From: Balanoglossus misakiensis
Lineage: Eukaryota; Hemichordata
Reading direction: 5' to 3'
Assembly (NCBI GenBank): GCA_040954595.2
Contig: CM082585.2
Location: 1 to 64,000, forward strand
Length of the DNA stretch: 64,000 nucleotides
Shown here piece after piece: positions 47,603-58,939 of this stretch (position 1 is the stretch's first letter; each line of letters begins with the position of its first letter). The notes under the pieces were generated by a model. That model searched no databases. It was not told where the DNA came from and saw only the letters and a program-made list of their open reading frames with translations. Both the position numbers and the translations under genes were made by a program.

Positions 47603-48096
47603 CTGGAGGTTGCATGTAAATCAACAAACAATTGCATATTATCATCACAAGTCATTTCACTATTTTTTCATTCCAAACTTAAAAGATTGGTTGTAACTTG
47701 CTGAACAAATATTCATATGGACAGACCATTCTAGCTTGGAACAGGCAAAATCAAGGGTGCCCTGACGCCCAACTTTTAAGAGCAGTTCATTTACTGAAAC
47801 TGCCAGCACCCAATATTATCCCACATGTAATCAATATGTGGAAATCAAATACATCTGTAACAGTTTTAATTTACCATGTGGGTATTTGCATGGAGAGCCA
47901 TGGTATTTGTTATCTACTGATAAAATACCCTTCAAAACAATATCCTCATTTCTTCAGAAGTTTGGCAACAAGACCAATAAAATTTGAAGTTTCACATCAA
48001 AATTTACAATGTATAAATAAGCTTAAAAGATATACGGAATGAAGATTGCTTGTTTGTTTGCAGGGTGTCTTGAAAGTATATACTCACTTGTTTGAC
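47603..48096. other. Intron up to the TIR insertion
   Basis: Includes the former donor sequence gtgagt (reverse complement of about 48083-48088) of the 49.0-kb EGF exon and one copy of the target duplication (48090-48096). No gene seen. Confidence 0.5.
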
Positions 48097-48977
48097 CATG
48101 GACCCTAGAGAAAGAAGGACGCGCAACTCCATTTTTTTCTTGAAATGATGTTCTTTTGCATACATTATTTCCAGATAAATCCCAATAATCCAATTTGCAA
48201 ATAAACTGTGTATAAACTAACGCAAAGTCTCGTGTTTTGCGTGAAGTTATCACAACACCTCAGAACATCTCGCAGGAGACGAGAAAACTGCAACGTGGTT
48301 GAACGCAGCGATCATTTATGGAACACATCTGGACAAGTTAAACAGGAATTTGGCACCTTTGAGTCTGACAGCGTCCAAAACAAGCATCTTTTGTCTAACA
48401 GTCCGGGTATTTCACAAGGCTAACCGTACCGAGGGTTGCCTGGCGGCCATAGCGCACACATGAAAATCCACCCAGTTTGTTTACAAATTGTTTTCGTGAA
48501 ATCTGTTTTATTGTTCACGCACTGCGAAATAAAATGCCCCTAAACCACAATTTTTATTTCAATAATTCACGCAAACATAAAATTATTACGAAAAGTGTCA
48601 GCGTTACCAAGAAATATGAGTGCCCAGTCAGACATGCAAAAAACATGGATGATTTGTTTACAACTTTTAAATGAAGCTTGTGGCACTAGAAATGACCGTT
48701 CAACCGACAGACGAACACCAAACCATAATAATTAGCACAGACATCGTAATACTTTTAGAATTTTAGAAAAAAACGCAGTGGCTGCTGAAATGCAGGAGTG
48801 CTAGTTTGGTGGCAAGTTTTCGCATCACTGGTGGGGTCGACACGTGCCGAAGTAAGGAAGTCATTGTCCAACTGTCCTGGGTGTTAATTATATGCAAAAA
48901 AACATCATCATACAGATAATCCCCAAACCCTTTGATCTTTGCCTCAGTTGCTCGTCCTTCTTTCTCTAGGGTCTATG
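48097..48977. mobile_element. 881-bp TIR element inserted at an EGF exon donor
   Basis: The 32-bp ends catggaccctagagaaagaa... (48097-48128) and the reverse complement of 48946-48977 differ at two positions. A 7-bp target duplication, gtttgac, lies at 48090-48096 and 48978-48984. There is no transposase; internal open frames are short and featureless. On the minus strand it separates CQT of an EGF exon from its original donor aagtgagt. Confidence 0.85.
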
Positions 48978-49097
48978 GTTTGACAGATGTCACCTGTGTA
49001 AGAGTTCACACACTGGCATGAATAGAAATTGCACGATGTTTGCTGGCAAAATCCACCATTCATACATGGGTTGGGATCACAGGGGTTTTGCACCGGA
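48978..49097 (-). pseudogene. EGF-like exon cut from its donor by a TIR element
   Basis: The minus strand reads KPCDPNPCMNGGFCQQ, TSCNFYSCQCVNSYTGDICQT with all six cysteines. Just after the last cysteine comes the 7-bp target duplication and the element at 48097-48977. Beyond the element the expected donor (aagtgagt) is still there. No AG acceptor was found in the expected place upstream (the sequence there is tttccggtgc). The exon is probably lost from the mRNA, or spliced at a new site. Confidence 0.75.
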
Positions 49098-49625
49098 AAT
49101 TAAGAAAGGACGCCATTTTATTCCTTGCTACTCATTCTACAGTACAGATATGGCAAAAACCTTGCAGAATTATGGCAAGGGTGTGTGGAGTGATTGTGCC
49201 TACAACTTATATTAGGCTGGTATCAAGTTGTTCACACCTCCATAGATCATGTGGCAGTGACTGTGAGGCAAGGGCTTCCCTTCATGAAATCAAAGACCTG
49301 TGTACTGGAGGAGGGTTCCTTGCAAATGCTTGTAGACTCATATGTAAATTTACACTATCTGGCCTGGAGTGAGAATTTCCATAGTGGATGTGTGTTGACA
49401 AAAGGCAGTAGAATTGGCCAGTCGCGCATAATGTTTCTTGAACCAAGACAATCAAGACATTATGCGCCACGAAAGTGATTTTGATTGGGAAGAGTGTAAT
49501 CTTGCATTCGATGTCAAGAACTCTCCAAGCTCTGCTGTGGTGATGGCTACACCTATGCTCAGGAAACATGCAGTATTTGAATGCATCAGAGACAAAAGGT
49601 AAAAGAGACTGCGCTGTATACTTAC
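49098..49625. other. Intron
   Basis: No domain seen. Open frames overlap the EGF exon only by chance. Confidence 0.4.
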
Positions 49626-49748
49626 ATATCTCACACCTATCACCTTTGTAGCAACCAGTACATATGCAGGTGAGATCAAAGCAGGAATTTCGAGCCGGTT
49701 GACAGAAGCCACCATTCTGGCACGGATTTGGTTGACACTGGTTGAGTC
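49626..49748 (-). CDS. EGF-like exon (intact)
   Basis: 123 bp, phase 1-1, acceptor tccttgtag and donor gtaagt. It reads GLNQCQPNPCQNGGFCQPA, RNSCFDLTCICTGCYKGDRC. It is the same short EGF variant as 47480-47602. All six cysteines and both splice signals are in place. It is a module of a secreted or cell-surface protein, with no other clue to function. Confidence 0.87.
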
Positions 49749-50066
49749 CTACAAGGAAAAGGGTCAAATTTTCCATGATCATCAATGTCATGTGATTATG
49801 AATGTATGTAAGTGGCTGAAAAAAATTCCCAGGGGTGAGTTTCCTACAAAAATTGTGATGTGACAAACCGACAAATTAGCATATTAGCATAATCAGAATA
49901 AATAAAAAAAATGCACAGGTAGTTTAAAAGAACAAAAACTTTCGAAACGGAATAGAGCTAAGCAGCTATCCCTTTCTATTTTTGTGTTTGTACAACATCA
50001 GTGAAGTTTAAATCATAATAAAAAAATGATAATTATCATTATTAACTGCTACAGATTCAAACTTAG
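49749..50066. other. Intron
   Basis: AT-rich. No gene or repeat recognised. Confidence 0.4.
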
Positions 50067-50180
50067 TTGTCTCACACCTGGTTCCCTAGTAACACTCTGT
50101 GCACATGCAAATTGTGGCAGTACAAGAATTTACCTGTTGTTGGCAGGTACCTCCATTGAGACAAGGACTTCATAAGTTGT
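50067..50180 (-). pseudogene. EGF-like exon with two stops and lost donor
   Basis: Acceptor ttttcag is intact. The frame reads DNL, TGA, SPCLNGGTCQQQVNSC, TATICMCTECY, TAG, GTRCE. Three codons around the first cysteine are missing. At the expected donor the sequence is CTAAGT rather than GTAAGT. Three independent lesions show true decay. Confidence 0.8.
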
Positions 50181-50223
50181 CTGAAAACACCAGTTTCCCC
50201 AAGTTTCACTAATGAATAGGAAT

Positions 50224-50876
50224 ACATGAGAAGTCGGCCAGATTAGAAGTCGGCCAGTACGCGCGCATGAGAAGTCGGCCAGTTGTTGAACTTGTACCCG
50301 AATAGTGCAGTAATGACCCAGATTACTTATAACAACACTTAATAAAATATAATTGCACTAAATATTTTCATTTGGACGGACTTCCCAAATTCTTGACAAT
50401 ACAATGGCGTTATTTCAAATAATGGCGTCTGGCATCCGTACCGGTTCCCCAGCCCCGTATCCGCGTAAGGAGCTTAGGTTGTTCGCCAAATTCCTGTGAC
50501 ATTTCTGATTAAAGGGAGTTGTTTCAAAGCCTACTAAAATACATAGAAGATGTATGTGTATATTCATACTTTCTGAGACAACACCAAACAAACAAACAAA
50601 CAAACAAACAAACGTGACGAGGAACAGACTACTGGCGCAGCTCAAGAAGTGCAGGTGACTGATGTTGACGTACCCCGGTGACGTACATGAAAAGTGAACA
50701 GACAGTTTTAAAATTCATCGGCTATTTGTACAAATATCTCAGCTCCTGTACATCAAAGAAACATTTCGTAGTGTAACAGTTATATATAACACAAAGTACC
50801 AGGGTTCTCTCCCACAGGCCGACTTCTCGTACTGGCCGAGACCGACTTCTCATACTGGTTGACTTTTCAGGACACC
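50224..50876. mobile_element. Foldback element with ~20-bp subrepeats at both ends
   Basis: Three plus-strand copies of gaagtcggcc lie at 50229-50282, spaced about 20 bp, and three degenerate inverse copies at 50815-50870 (ggccgacttctcg, accgacttctcat, tgacttttcag). The interior has an (AAAC)n microsatellite at 50586-50612 and no domain-bearing ORF. Confidence 0.65.
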
Positions 50877-51320
50877 ATGTATAGCTAGCTGTTGAACTCA
50901 AAAAATATGTAAAACTACAAGTGATGTAAACAACTTGTGGAACCATGTTCAAATCGAGACAAGAAGAAAAGGGATTTCAAGACTTACCTCCTTCAGCACT
51001 TTACTGCCCTGTAGCTCACTGTGTGACACTTGTAGTTGTGCATTCATAACCAGAAGGACGTGGCCGAACCTAGCGAGTATGAACCTATCACAGAAAAAAA
51101 TCAAAGAACGATGTTTACCACCATGGTTTGGTCCAACGATCCCTTATTAGAGAGATGTCCGTAATCACAGGTTTTACTGTACAATACCTCTTCAGTGGAA
51201 TCATTGTGTTTCTCAAAGTGCATCACAATATCAACTCCAATGAGCATAACAGTTTAATTTTCTGTGTATGCCATGCTATAACACAGGGAAGTCACAAGAG
51301 TGATTTGCAGCCCAACTTAC
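50877..51320. other. Intron
   Basis: No gene or repeat recognised. Confidence 0.4.
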
Positions 51321-51517
51321 CAGTAACTGTTGAACAATCCACTACGGGTGACATGGTTGGACACTTGGATCCCGCTGGACAAGGCGTGCATGTGCCGTCG
51401 CCTTCCATAGCATATTCACCATTGCCACAGTCGAGCGGATCTTACATTGGATCTGAACACGATTGTCCAGCAGGGCACAGAAGACAGGATGTGCGTGCAG
51501 GCTCCTCACTTATTTCA
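51321..51517 (-). pseudogene. GCC2/GCC3-like exon with frameshift and TAA
   Basis: It lies between acceptor aatcag and donor gtaagt, and at 197 bp is one short of 198. The frame gives DEISEEPARTSC, then after a lost base CPAGQSCSDPM, a TAA, DPLDCGNGEYAMEG, DGTCTPCPAGSKCP. The CxxCPAGxxC pattern with GxYA spacing is that of GCC2/GCC3 (ephrin-receptor-like) cysteine-rich repeats found in large extracellular proteins. Confidence 0.7.
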
Positions 51518-51899
51518 TCTGATTAAAGAAAATGAGGTTTTTAGTGATGCATTTGTGATACAGTGTCATTTAAAATAACAAATTACTTGAGATGATTCAC
51601 TTGATAATTCTGAGACAAGTATACAGGCATGTAGAAAATTCTTTGGAGGACATTAAACGTCATTTCTAATCAACCATTTTCTGAATATCATAAGACTCTG
51701 CGAGATCTCACATGGCTAACCGGGTCTCGCAAGATCTCGCACTGAGTTGATAATCTGTTGTAAACACATACATACATACACACACACACACATACCCCCA
51801 GTCGCACTGACTTAAAAATCTGTTGTAAACACATACATGCATACACACATACCCCTCAGTTTCATCACACAGCAAACTGAACAAGTACCACAATCTTAC
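51518..51899. other. Intron with CA/CATA microsatellites
   Basis: Two related cacatacat-rich stretches lie at about 51766-51800 and 51829-51855. Both follow ctgttgtaaacacatac, suggesting a local duplication. Confidence 0.6.
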
Positions 51900-52033
51900 C
51901 ATTTGTACATATGGTACAGTTTGTTGCAGCAGCCAATGACACGTAACCCTTGGTACACTTGAATTGCGATGTACACTGATCTGTGCAGGCGTACCCTTGC
52001 TCACAAATAGTACAATGTTCAGCACCAGCTGAT
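51900..52033 (-). pseudogene. GCC2/GCC3-like exon, one base short
   Basis: Acceptor tttacag and donor gtaaga are intact. The cysteine frame reads SAGAEHCTICEQGYACTD, QCTSQFKCTKGYVSLA, CTICTNG. The length of 134 does not keep phase 1-1, so one base is missing near the start. The lesion is either decay or a consensus error. Confidence 0.65.
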
Positions 52034-52287
52034 CTGTAAATCAAACAGAGAATTTACACACCAAGTTAACCTTTGAATACCACTGTAAAAATTTGGTGCA
52101 AATTTTAATTATTTTCATAAATAGAGGTCTATTCAAATTTGGAAAAATTGTCATTTTTTTATTCATATATTATATCAGTAAATTTTAAATACAGAAATAG
52201 AAAATGTTCCCATCCTATTTTTCAGTTAGTAAATTACCTGACCTAATGTTTGATGTTGGAAATAAAGGTGGGTGGGTAGAAGTTTAC
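52034..52287. other. Intron
   Basis: AT-rich. Nothing recognised. Confidence 0.4.
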
Positions 52288-52418
52288 CTGTTATGCAAGA
52301 GGTACAGCGAGACATCCTTTGTCCAAAGCCGAACTGTAATAACCAGCCGAGCATAAAATCACAGTGTTACCATTTGGACATTGGTTACCAGCTGGGCAAT
52401 CAGCACATGATATTTGTG
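52288..52418 (-). pseudogene. GCC2/GCC3-like exon, one base short
   Basis: Acceptor attttcag and donor gtaaac are present. It reads QISCADCPAGNQCPNG, NTVILCSAGYYSSALDKG, then needs a frame change to give SRCTSCITG at the 3' end; without it the frame stops at TAA. Length 131 versus an expected 132. The pattern CxxCPAGxxC...CxxGYY is the family hallmark. Confidence 0.7.
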
Positions 52419-52869
52419 CTGAAAATAAACAGAGATTTATAGAATCTTATAGTCACAGTCATACCTTCAAAGACGTGGGATTCTCACGCGGGTTGGGGAG
52501 ACAAAAATCTCTGGATTGATTTCGAGGACAGGAAAATGCCAAACCAGAGATATTGGTAACAGAAACTGTATACAGTCAATGCCATACGGCAGTGTGCTGT
52601 TCTAACAACAGACAAGATCTTGACGATCATAGTCTGTGTCGGAGATTTGGAAAAGAGCAAATTTGGTGAAAAGACGGGACAAAACAATAGTCTACTTATA
52701 CGATGCACATGAAAACTGGATGAAAGCGAAGCAGTCCACTATTTGAATGCATTGGATGTAAAATTGGCAGAATATTTGGACTGGACGTAATGTTTGTACG
52801 CACAGAATTACGTACATGCACATAAGATGATCGTCCGCCTTAAGTGAAAGATTACTCAGTAATGCCCAA
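52419..52869. other. Intron
   Basis: Nothing recognised. Confidence 0.35.
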
Positions 52870-53105
52870 ACTTTAAGTGCTGACTCATCATCTATATTAG
52901 TGTAGTATCCATCTTCACACACCTCTGGCTCCGACATACCATCATATTGGCACTTATACCCGGGGCAGGACAAGGCGTACAGTCTATACTTCCATTGTTG
53001 GCAAAATATCCCAGTCCGCATTATGTTGGTGATGAGAGGCTGGCTGTTCCACACATGAAACCCCTGGACACAGCGTGCATGCTTCAGAACATGCTGAACT
53101 TTAAC
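52870..53105 (-). pseudogene. GCC2/GCC3-like repeats with two frameshifts
   Basis: Three minus-strand frames in succession give SEACTLCPGVSCVEQPAS, then CGLGYFANNGSIDCTPCPA, then GYKCQYDGMSEPEVCEDG, YYTNIDDESALK. Two repeats of the cysteine-rich type can be seen. No donor was found at the 3' end and the acceptor is unclear. It is the most 5' exon of this cluster in the minus-strand order. Confidence 0.65.
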
Positions 53106-53578
53106 TTCCAGCTGCGCAGTCCTGTAGGAGTGAAGACGTCAAATATTAGGGAGGTTTAGGAGCCCTCTAGCCAGCAAACTTCATCAAGGATGTACGTGCA
53201 GAACATAAACCGGAAACACTGCGCGTCCGGTCACTAAATATCTGTTGAAGAGTTTCCATGGCAACCAATTTTTTTCAAAATGGCCGCAAATACAGATAAT
53301 CACACCTGTTAAACATCAAAATAAATTCAGATTACAATATTTGAAACAAGAAACTACGGAAAGAATGGTTTGCAATAGAGCTATGGTTATTAGACTACAA
53401 ATGTACTTATAAGGGTAACTAAGGGATCAAAATACAGGTGCAACTTTCAATCCCTGGTTCTCGCATTAGTATAGGTGCTCCCCCTAGTCAAACATTACGG
53501 CTAGTTGCGATATTTAACTTGAAGTACGTAAATTACACACACACGAATCGCAACAGTTAGCGAGTCACTAAATATCTA
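53106..53578. other. Intron flank of the L2-like element
   Basis: A 23-bp word (tcactaaatatct, then g or a, then ttgaagagt) occurs at 53231 and again at 53565, one mismatch apart. This may be the 5' UTR repeat of the retroelement. No gene. Confidence 0.4.
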
Positions 53579-54358
53579 TTGAAGAGTAACTATGCAGTAT
53601 TCAAGATCCACCCTATCCACAATACGTGTGAACTTCTACTCTCTACATGGAATGTCCGCTCAGCTAGATGCAAATCATTAGACATTGCAGACTACATCAC
53701 AGATAAAGACATTGATATTCTTGTACTCACTGAAACATGGTTGAAGGAATCTGGTGACGAACACGTAATGGCTGAATGTACACCACCAGGCTATGCTGTC
53801 AAACATCTACCTGGGGTTGGCAAGATCGGTGAAGACTTAGCTTAAATTCATAAGCTAGCACTAAAATTAACAGCTTGGAAGTCTATTCTCTCTGTTAAAT
53901 CTTTTGAGACAGCGGAAGCAACTATTCTTCACCAGAAACTTTCCATGAAAATAATTCTTGTCTACCGTCCACCACCATCAGTTAAGAATAAATTCACCGC
54001 ACCACAGTTCATGGAAGAGTTCAGTACAACACTTGAGAAGTATGTCACCTGCTCAAGTAATCTCTTCATCGTAGGAGATTTCAATATTCACCTAGAAGAT
54101 GATAAGAATCCAGTAACACAGAAATTCAATGGAATCATCAGCGCCTGTAATCTGAAACAATGGGTCCAACAACCAACACACAGAAAGGGTCATACTCTTG
54201 ATCTCATCTTATCTAACTCTGCGTCTAACATCAAGAGTGTCTCTGTAGACTGCTTGGAACTCTCTGATCACAATCCTGTCAATGCAAAACTTGCTCTTCC
54301 GAAACCAACACACAGTAGACGTCAAATATCTCATCGTCGTATATGCCATTTCAATTGA
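53579..54358 (+). pseudogene. Endonuclease domain of the L2/CR1-like ORF2
   Basis: Two frames (53579-53845 and 53945-54358). The first has STWNVRSARCKSLD, then DIDILVLTETWL, the N-terminal APE-like motifs. The second has KIILVYRPPPS, FIVGDFNIHLED, THRKGHTLDLIL and the terminal SDHNPV catalytic motif. Such endonucleases nick the target DNA for target-primed reverse transcription. About 100 bp between the frames contain a stop and a frameshift, so the domain is not made. Confidence 0.85.
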
Positions 54359-54491
54359 TAGTTTCAGCCATGATCTCGACAAAATACATCAAATGTCCTA
54401 GCCTCCAAATGACCTCTCCTCAGCCATATCAGCTTATAACCAACACGTCAGTGAAGTTCTTCAAGCCCACGCACCACTTCAAAAGCGTACA

Positions 54492-56128
54492 GTGATCATA
54501 CGTCCAGGTACCAAATGGTATACTCATGAAATCGACATTGCAAAAAAGAATAGACGGAAGGCTGAACATCTGTGGCGAAAAACTAAGCTGGAGATTCATC
54601 GTGAGATATATCAACATGAGTGCAGAAATGTCAATCACTTAATCAGAGCTGCCAAAAAGTCATACTTCTCACATCTAATTGAGGAAAAGTATGGTAACCA
54701 GAAGTCACTATTTCAAATCATATCAACCATGGCTGGCAAGCAACAAGAAAAGACTCTACCTGACCATACTGCGAAAATAGACTTAGCAGATTCATTCAGT
54801 AAATATTTCATCACTAAAATCACGTCTATCCGTTCCAGCCTTGACATGGTAAACCCTACTTCAAAAGATTACCAATTTCTGCACCCAGCAGTCTCATCAA
54901 CACTTCCTGAATTCCACACAGCTAAAGACGAAGAAATCAGCAAAGTTATCTCTGGCTCTCCATCTAAAACACGTGTACTTGATCTCATCCCTACAGCACT
55001 TGTTAAGCAATGTCTTGGTAATCTGCTCACTATCATAGCCACAATTATCAATTTGTCACTCAAAACTGGAACTGTTCCTGAATAACTTAAAATAGCAGTC
55101 ATCACACCAATGTACTCAAGAAACCTTCGCTCGACAAAAACATTTTCAAGAACTATAGACCTGTTTCAAACCTAACCTTCCTGTCAAAAGTAATCAGGAA
55201 GATTGTAGCACAACAACTGACATCATATTTGACTACCAACTCACTACAAGAACCACTGCAGTCAGCGTACCGAAAGGATCACAGTACCGAAACAGCACTT
55301 ACTAAAGTCAACAACGATATTTGTATGGCACTGGATAGTACATTAGACAAGATGGAAAGGGCAGTTCACGAAATAAAAACCTGGATGACACATAATAAAC
55401 TTCAACTCAATGGTGGTAAACCCGAGGTACTCCTGATAAGGTCTCAGTTCAACCGCTCGCCTCGTCCCATAAACCACATGAGCATTGGATCATGTTGTGT
55501 TCAAATTGTGAATTCTGCACGGAATATAGGTGTGACATTCGACGACAATTACACTTTCAATAAGCACATTAATGCAATTTGCAAGTCAATTTTCTTCCAT
55601 CTGCGTCAAATCAGCCACATTCGCCATTACCTCACTAAGGAAGTTTACCAGATGCTGGTTCATGCTCTAATCACATCAAAACTGGACTACTGTAATGCAC
55701 TACTCTGTGGTTTACCATCATCATGCATTCAACCGCTACAGCATGCCCTGAATTCTGCAGCCAGGATCGTTTCTCGTACCCGTAAAACGGATCATATTAC
55801 TCTTGTTCTCATGGATTTACATTGGCTGCCTGTACACTATAGAATCCAATACAAGATCTTGCTTATGACATATAAGGCATTAAACAGCACAGCACCAGCT
55901 TATATCACTGACTTAATCCATCTGAAAACTTCAACAAGACTTCTTCGTTCAAATGACAAATTTCTACTTCATGTACCATGGAGTAAGAAGAAAACGTACG
56001 GCGATCGTGCTTTTTCGTATATCGCCCCACTCATTTGGAACAATGTCCCAATAGAAGTATGCCAGTCACCTAGCCTTGACAGTTTCAAGAAACACATCAA
56101 GACTTATCTGTTTAACAGAGCCTATTAA
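54492..56128 (+). pseudogene. RT and C-terminal part of the L2/CR1-like ORF2, palm deleted
   Basis: Frame 54492-55085 covers the linker (AEHLWRKTKLEIHREIY) and the start of RT. After a frameshift, 55150-55370 gives KNYRPVSNLTFLSKVI, QSAYRKDHSTETAL, and then jumps straight to DKMERAVHEIKTWM, NKLQLNGGK. The YADD-containing palm segment of roughly 80 residues is missing, so no polymerase activity is possible. The C-terminal part is intact: YCNALLCGLPS, DLHWLPVHYRIQYKIL, SFKKHIKTYLFNRAY. Confidence 0.88.
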
Positions 56129-56217
56129 CAGTAACTTTACATTGTAAAGCGCTATTGAACACTATTGCAGTGGAGTTTGGTGCTCTATAAGTCCTTTTGA
56201 TTGACTGATTGATTGAT

Positions 56218-56695
56218 GAACAGTTTACCACCTTAGCTAAACACATAAACAGATCACCGATACTTCCGAATAGCGCGTGTATGAGGGCTTGGCTAACTTG
56301 TGACCTCAGTAACGATCATGTGAAAATGTCCATTTTGTTTGGTCGGGCATTGATTCTTGTCGGCAAAAACTGCCATAGGAAATTATAAATTTAAGTCAAA
56401 TTGCTGAAACAATAAATAATAGTCCATGTGTCTTGATACTTCAGTTCATGCATCGGTTCGACTCTTTCTGTAGTCGGCTACCCAAATTTATTGGGAAGTT
56501 CGGCCTTTTACACATTAATACGGTACGTGTGGTTTTCGATCATATCCTACCGGTCTTATTGGTTGACATTATTTGGCAGTGTGCTATAAGCATATTACAT
56601 CCTACATCAAACCAAAATAAAGCTTGTGATACTTTGACCATCAGTTTTTGTTTACTTTTAGGCGCTAGTGAAATTCAAGCTCAGTAATAACTTTA
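56218..56695. other. No gene seen
   Basis: Ordinary intronic sequence, with no repeat or domain recognised. Confidence 0.35.
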
Positions 56696-57070
56696 CAACT
56701 GACTTATTAGGGGCCCAAGCCCCTATGGGCGGGGCCCCTATTGGTATTACTGGCGTTTTTGGGGGCCCAAGCCCCTATGAGCGGGGCCCCTATTGGTATT
56801 GCTGGCATTTTTCTTCTTCTTGGGCACTTTCATCGGCCACTATGATCTTGAAAACGGCTAAACCTACAATTCTCAAATTTGGCACAGTGATGCAGGCCAA
56901 TGAGATCTGGTGCAGTACGTCCGTGAATGTTAAATTAGTCAAGTGACCTGATGACCATATAAGGGCGAAATTTTCAAATTAGGGTATGCCGATTTTGAGA
57001 AGAAGATTTTTGATCATTATATTTCATATTTTTTCATTGACCATGGGGGGGGGGGGGGGGTCTGGACTAA
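56696..57070 (+). repeat. Interspersed repeat with tandem GGGGCCC palindromic units
   Basis: The unit ggggcccaagcccctatg with ggcggggcccctattgg appears at 56710 and again 52 bp later. Each unit is strongly self-complementary. It is followed by a tail (cggctaaacctacaattctc) and a 16-base or longer G run at about 57045-57060. Confidence 0.6.
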
Positions 57071-57799
57071 GGCATATGCTTTACTATACCTGCATAGTAA
57101 AGCTATGACAACATCGATTTAAATAATAACACATGTTAGCGAGGGCAATATCATGATCTTTTGCCTGCACAAGGGATGGTGATCTTTGACCTTAATAATA
57201 TTCATGATGCCCGAGCCGCAGGGAAGGGCATCATCAATATGTTTCGATGTGTGACGTTACCAGCACATTCCAGAAGACAGCATGGCATCGTCTGTACAAG
57301 TTGAGTGAAATACTTAGAAAGATATCGCCACATACAGTGACCGATCTGCCTGGGCTGCGTTCATGTTTTTCTCTTGAAATCATGGACAGTGTTATACACC
57401 TCTGTATCAATGCTGTTTTAGTGACTTTTTCACACCCGTTCTTTTTGTTTTGAGTGAATAGGATAGTCAACTAACTACTGCTGGACAATGGGTGTGAGTT
57501 TCATGGCTCTCACATGATGGGGTAATCTGGGGTAACATTTTGAAAATACCATGTCATTTTCAGAACGCAGTTACGGTGTATGTGCATGTGAACAGTGATA
57601 CATGTACATGTGTAGGTCGGAAATTTAGATCGGGTATACACGTCTGCATCTAACACTCAAACTGCAATATTGCCAAACGTGTGTATTATACACGATATAC
57701 TACATGTAGTAATTCTATTAGATTTAGTCTGCAGTGGTCAATATAATATACGGAAACTAAATATGTCGATCGGATTTGATCTTTCACAGGTCCAGCTGT
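57071..57799. other. No gene seen
   Basis: No domain or repeat recognised. Confidence 0.35.
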
Positions 57800-57932
57800 G
57801 GTTGCGCAGAACACGTCTCCATTTATGGAGTGAACAGGGACTGCTGTACGCATGTGCACATCTGAGTTCAAGAGGTTACACGTACTGCGGTTGCGCAGAA
57901 CACGTCTCCATTTATGGAGTGAACAGGGACTG
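57800..57932 (+). repeat. Exact 44-bp direct duplication
   Basis: The word starting ggttgcgcagaacacgtctc at 57800-57843 recurs exactly at 57889-57932, 89 bp apart. Confidence 0.9.
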
Positions 57933-57939
57933 ACCAAGG

Positions 57940-58640
57940 GGCCGAAATGAGAAGCCAAATTTCGGGTGACCCCTTGACCTTTGACCCACCTTGAAAAACA
58001 TATATCTATTTCTACGCTAACTAATACACCTAGGGAGCTGATTTTTGGTGGACAGGTACAACTATTGGACCAAATCATTTCGCCGCAATGTCACATGACC
58101 TTGGTGACCTTTGAACATAAATGCTCATAAGTACGTAACTATTAGACCGACAGACTTCATATTTGATGGGATGAAGCATACACATGTACTTGTTACCCCT
58201 TGACCTTTGACCTAATTAATTATGTGCATACCTAATTCTAGGCTTACCAATAGGGCTAGAGGTTTTGTTTCTGTTGGACATGGACAAGTGTGGGGTCCAA
58301 TTTTTCCATAAATTTTGGGTGACCTCAGGTGATCTACTTTCTCATATCTCGGCCTCCAGAGCAGGTACAGCCTTAGCATTTCAAGGGATGGGACTAAAAT
58401 GAAAAGCCGAATTTTGAGGTCACCTGTACAACTGCTTAACTCATTAATTATGTGCATACCTAATTCCAGGCGAACCAATAGGGCTGAAGGTTTGGTTTCT
58501 GATGGACCTGGACCAGTATGGGGTCAAAAATTTTTGCCCAAATTTCGTGTGACCTCAGATGACCATTGTGGCTTGCAGCTATATTTTAACCCTAATGCTA
58601 CTAGGTGTCATACCTGTTTAGAGTGTCAAGTCCCTTAAAA
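57940..58640 (+). repeat. Interspersed repeat with ~230-bp internal units
   Basis: The block cctaattc(t/c)aggc(t/g)... accaatagggct recurs at about 58229 and 58460, each followed by ttggacatggac or atggacctggac and tggggtc. A related copy lies at 40120-40240. Phrases such as gggtgaccccttgacctttg repeat within it. No ORF of interest. Confidence 0.65.
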
Positions 58641-58939
58641 TATGTATTTGCCATTTTTTCTCCCTAAACGTATTTTGACTGTCTTGCCATGGCTCTCATA
58701 ACTTAGACACACTTGGCAGTCTAAGCCCCCCTTACATGTACTAAATCGTACTGGTTTGCTCTGGTTTGGTTTGAACGTCTTGTATAGGCCCTACTGCGTA
58801 ACACGCCCTTGGCAGCCTAACAGGCCTGGGAGCCAGGATTCTAGGCACCCTGGATATCAAACTGACTTGGCAGCGTTAGGGTTAAAACTATGTATAATCA
58901 CATACTAGATGTTTGAAAAATGGCAATGTCTTTTCTAAA
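58641..58939. other. No gene seen
   Basis: Nothing recognised. Confidence 0.35.

Larger units (their letters stand above)
53579..56217 (+). mobile_element. L2/CR1-like non-LTR retrotransposon, defective
   Basis: Endonuclease and reverse transcriptase parts are on one strand, followed by a short 3' UTR and a TGATTGAT simple tail (56200-56217). The 5' boundary is not fixed and may be near 53230. Coding frames are broken by several indels, and the RT palm is deleted. Confidence 0.88.
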
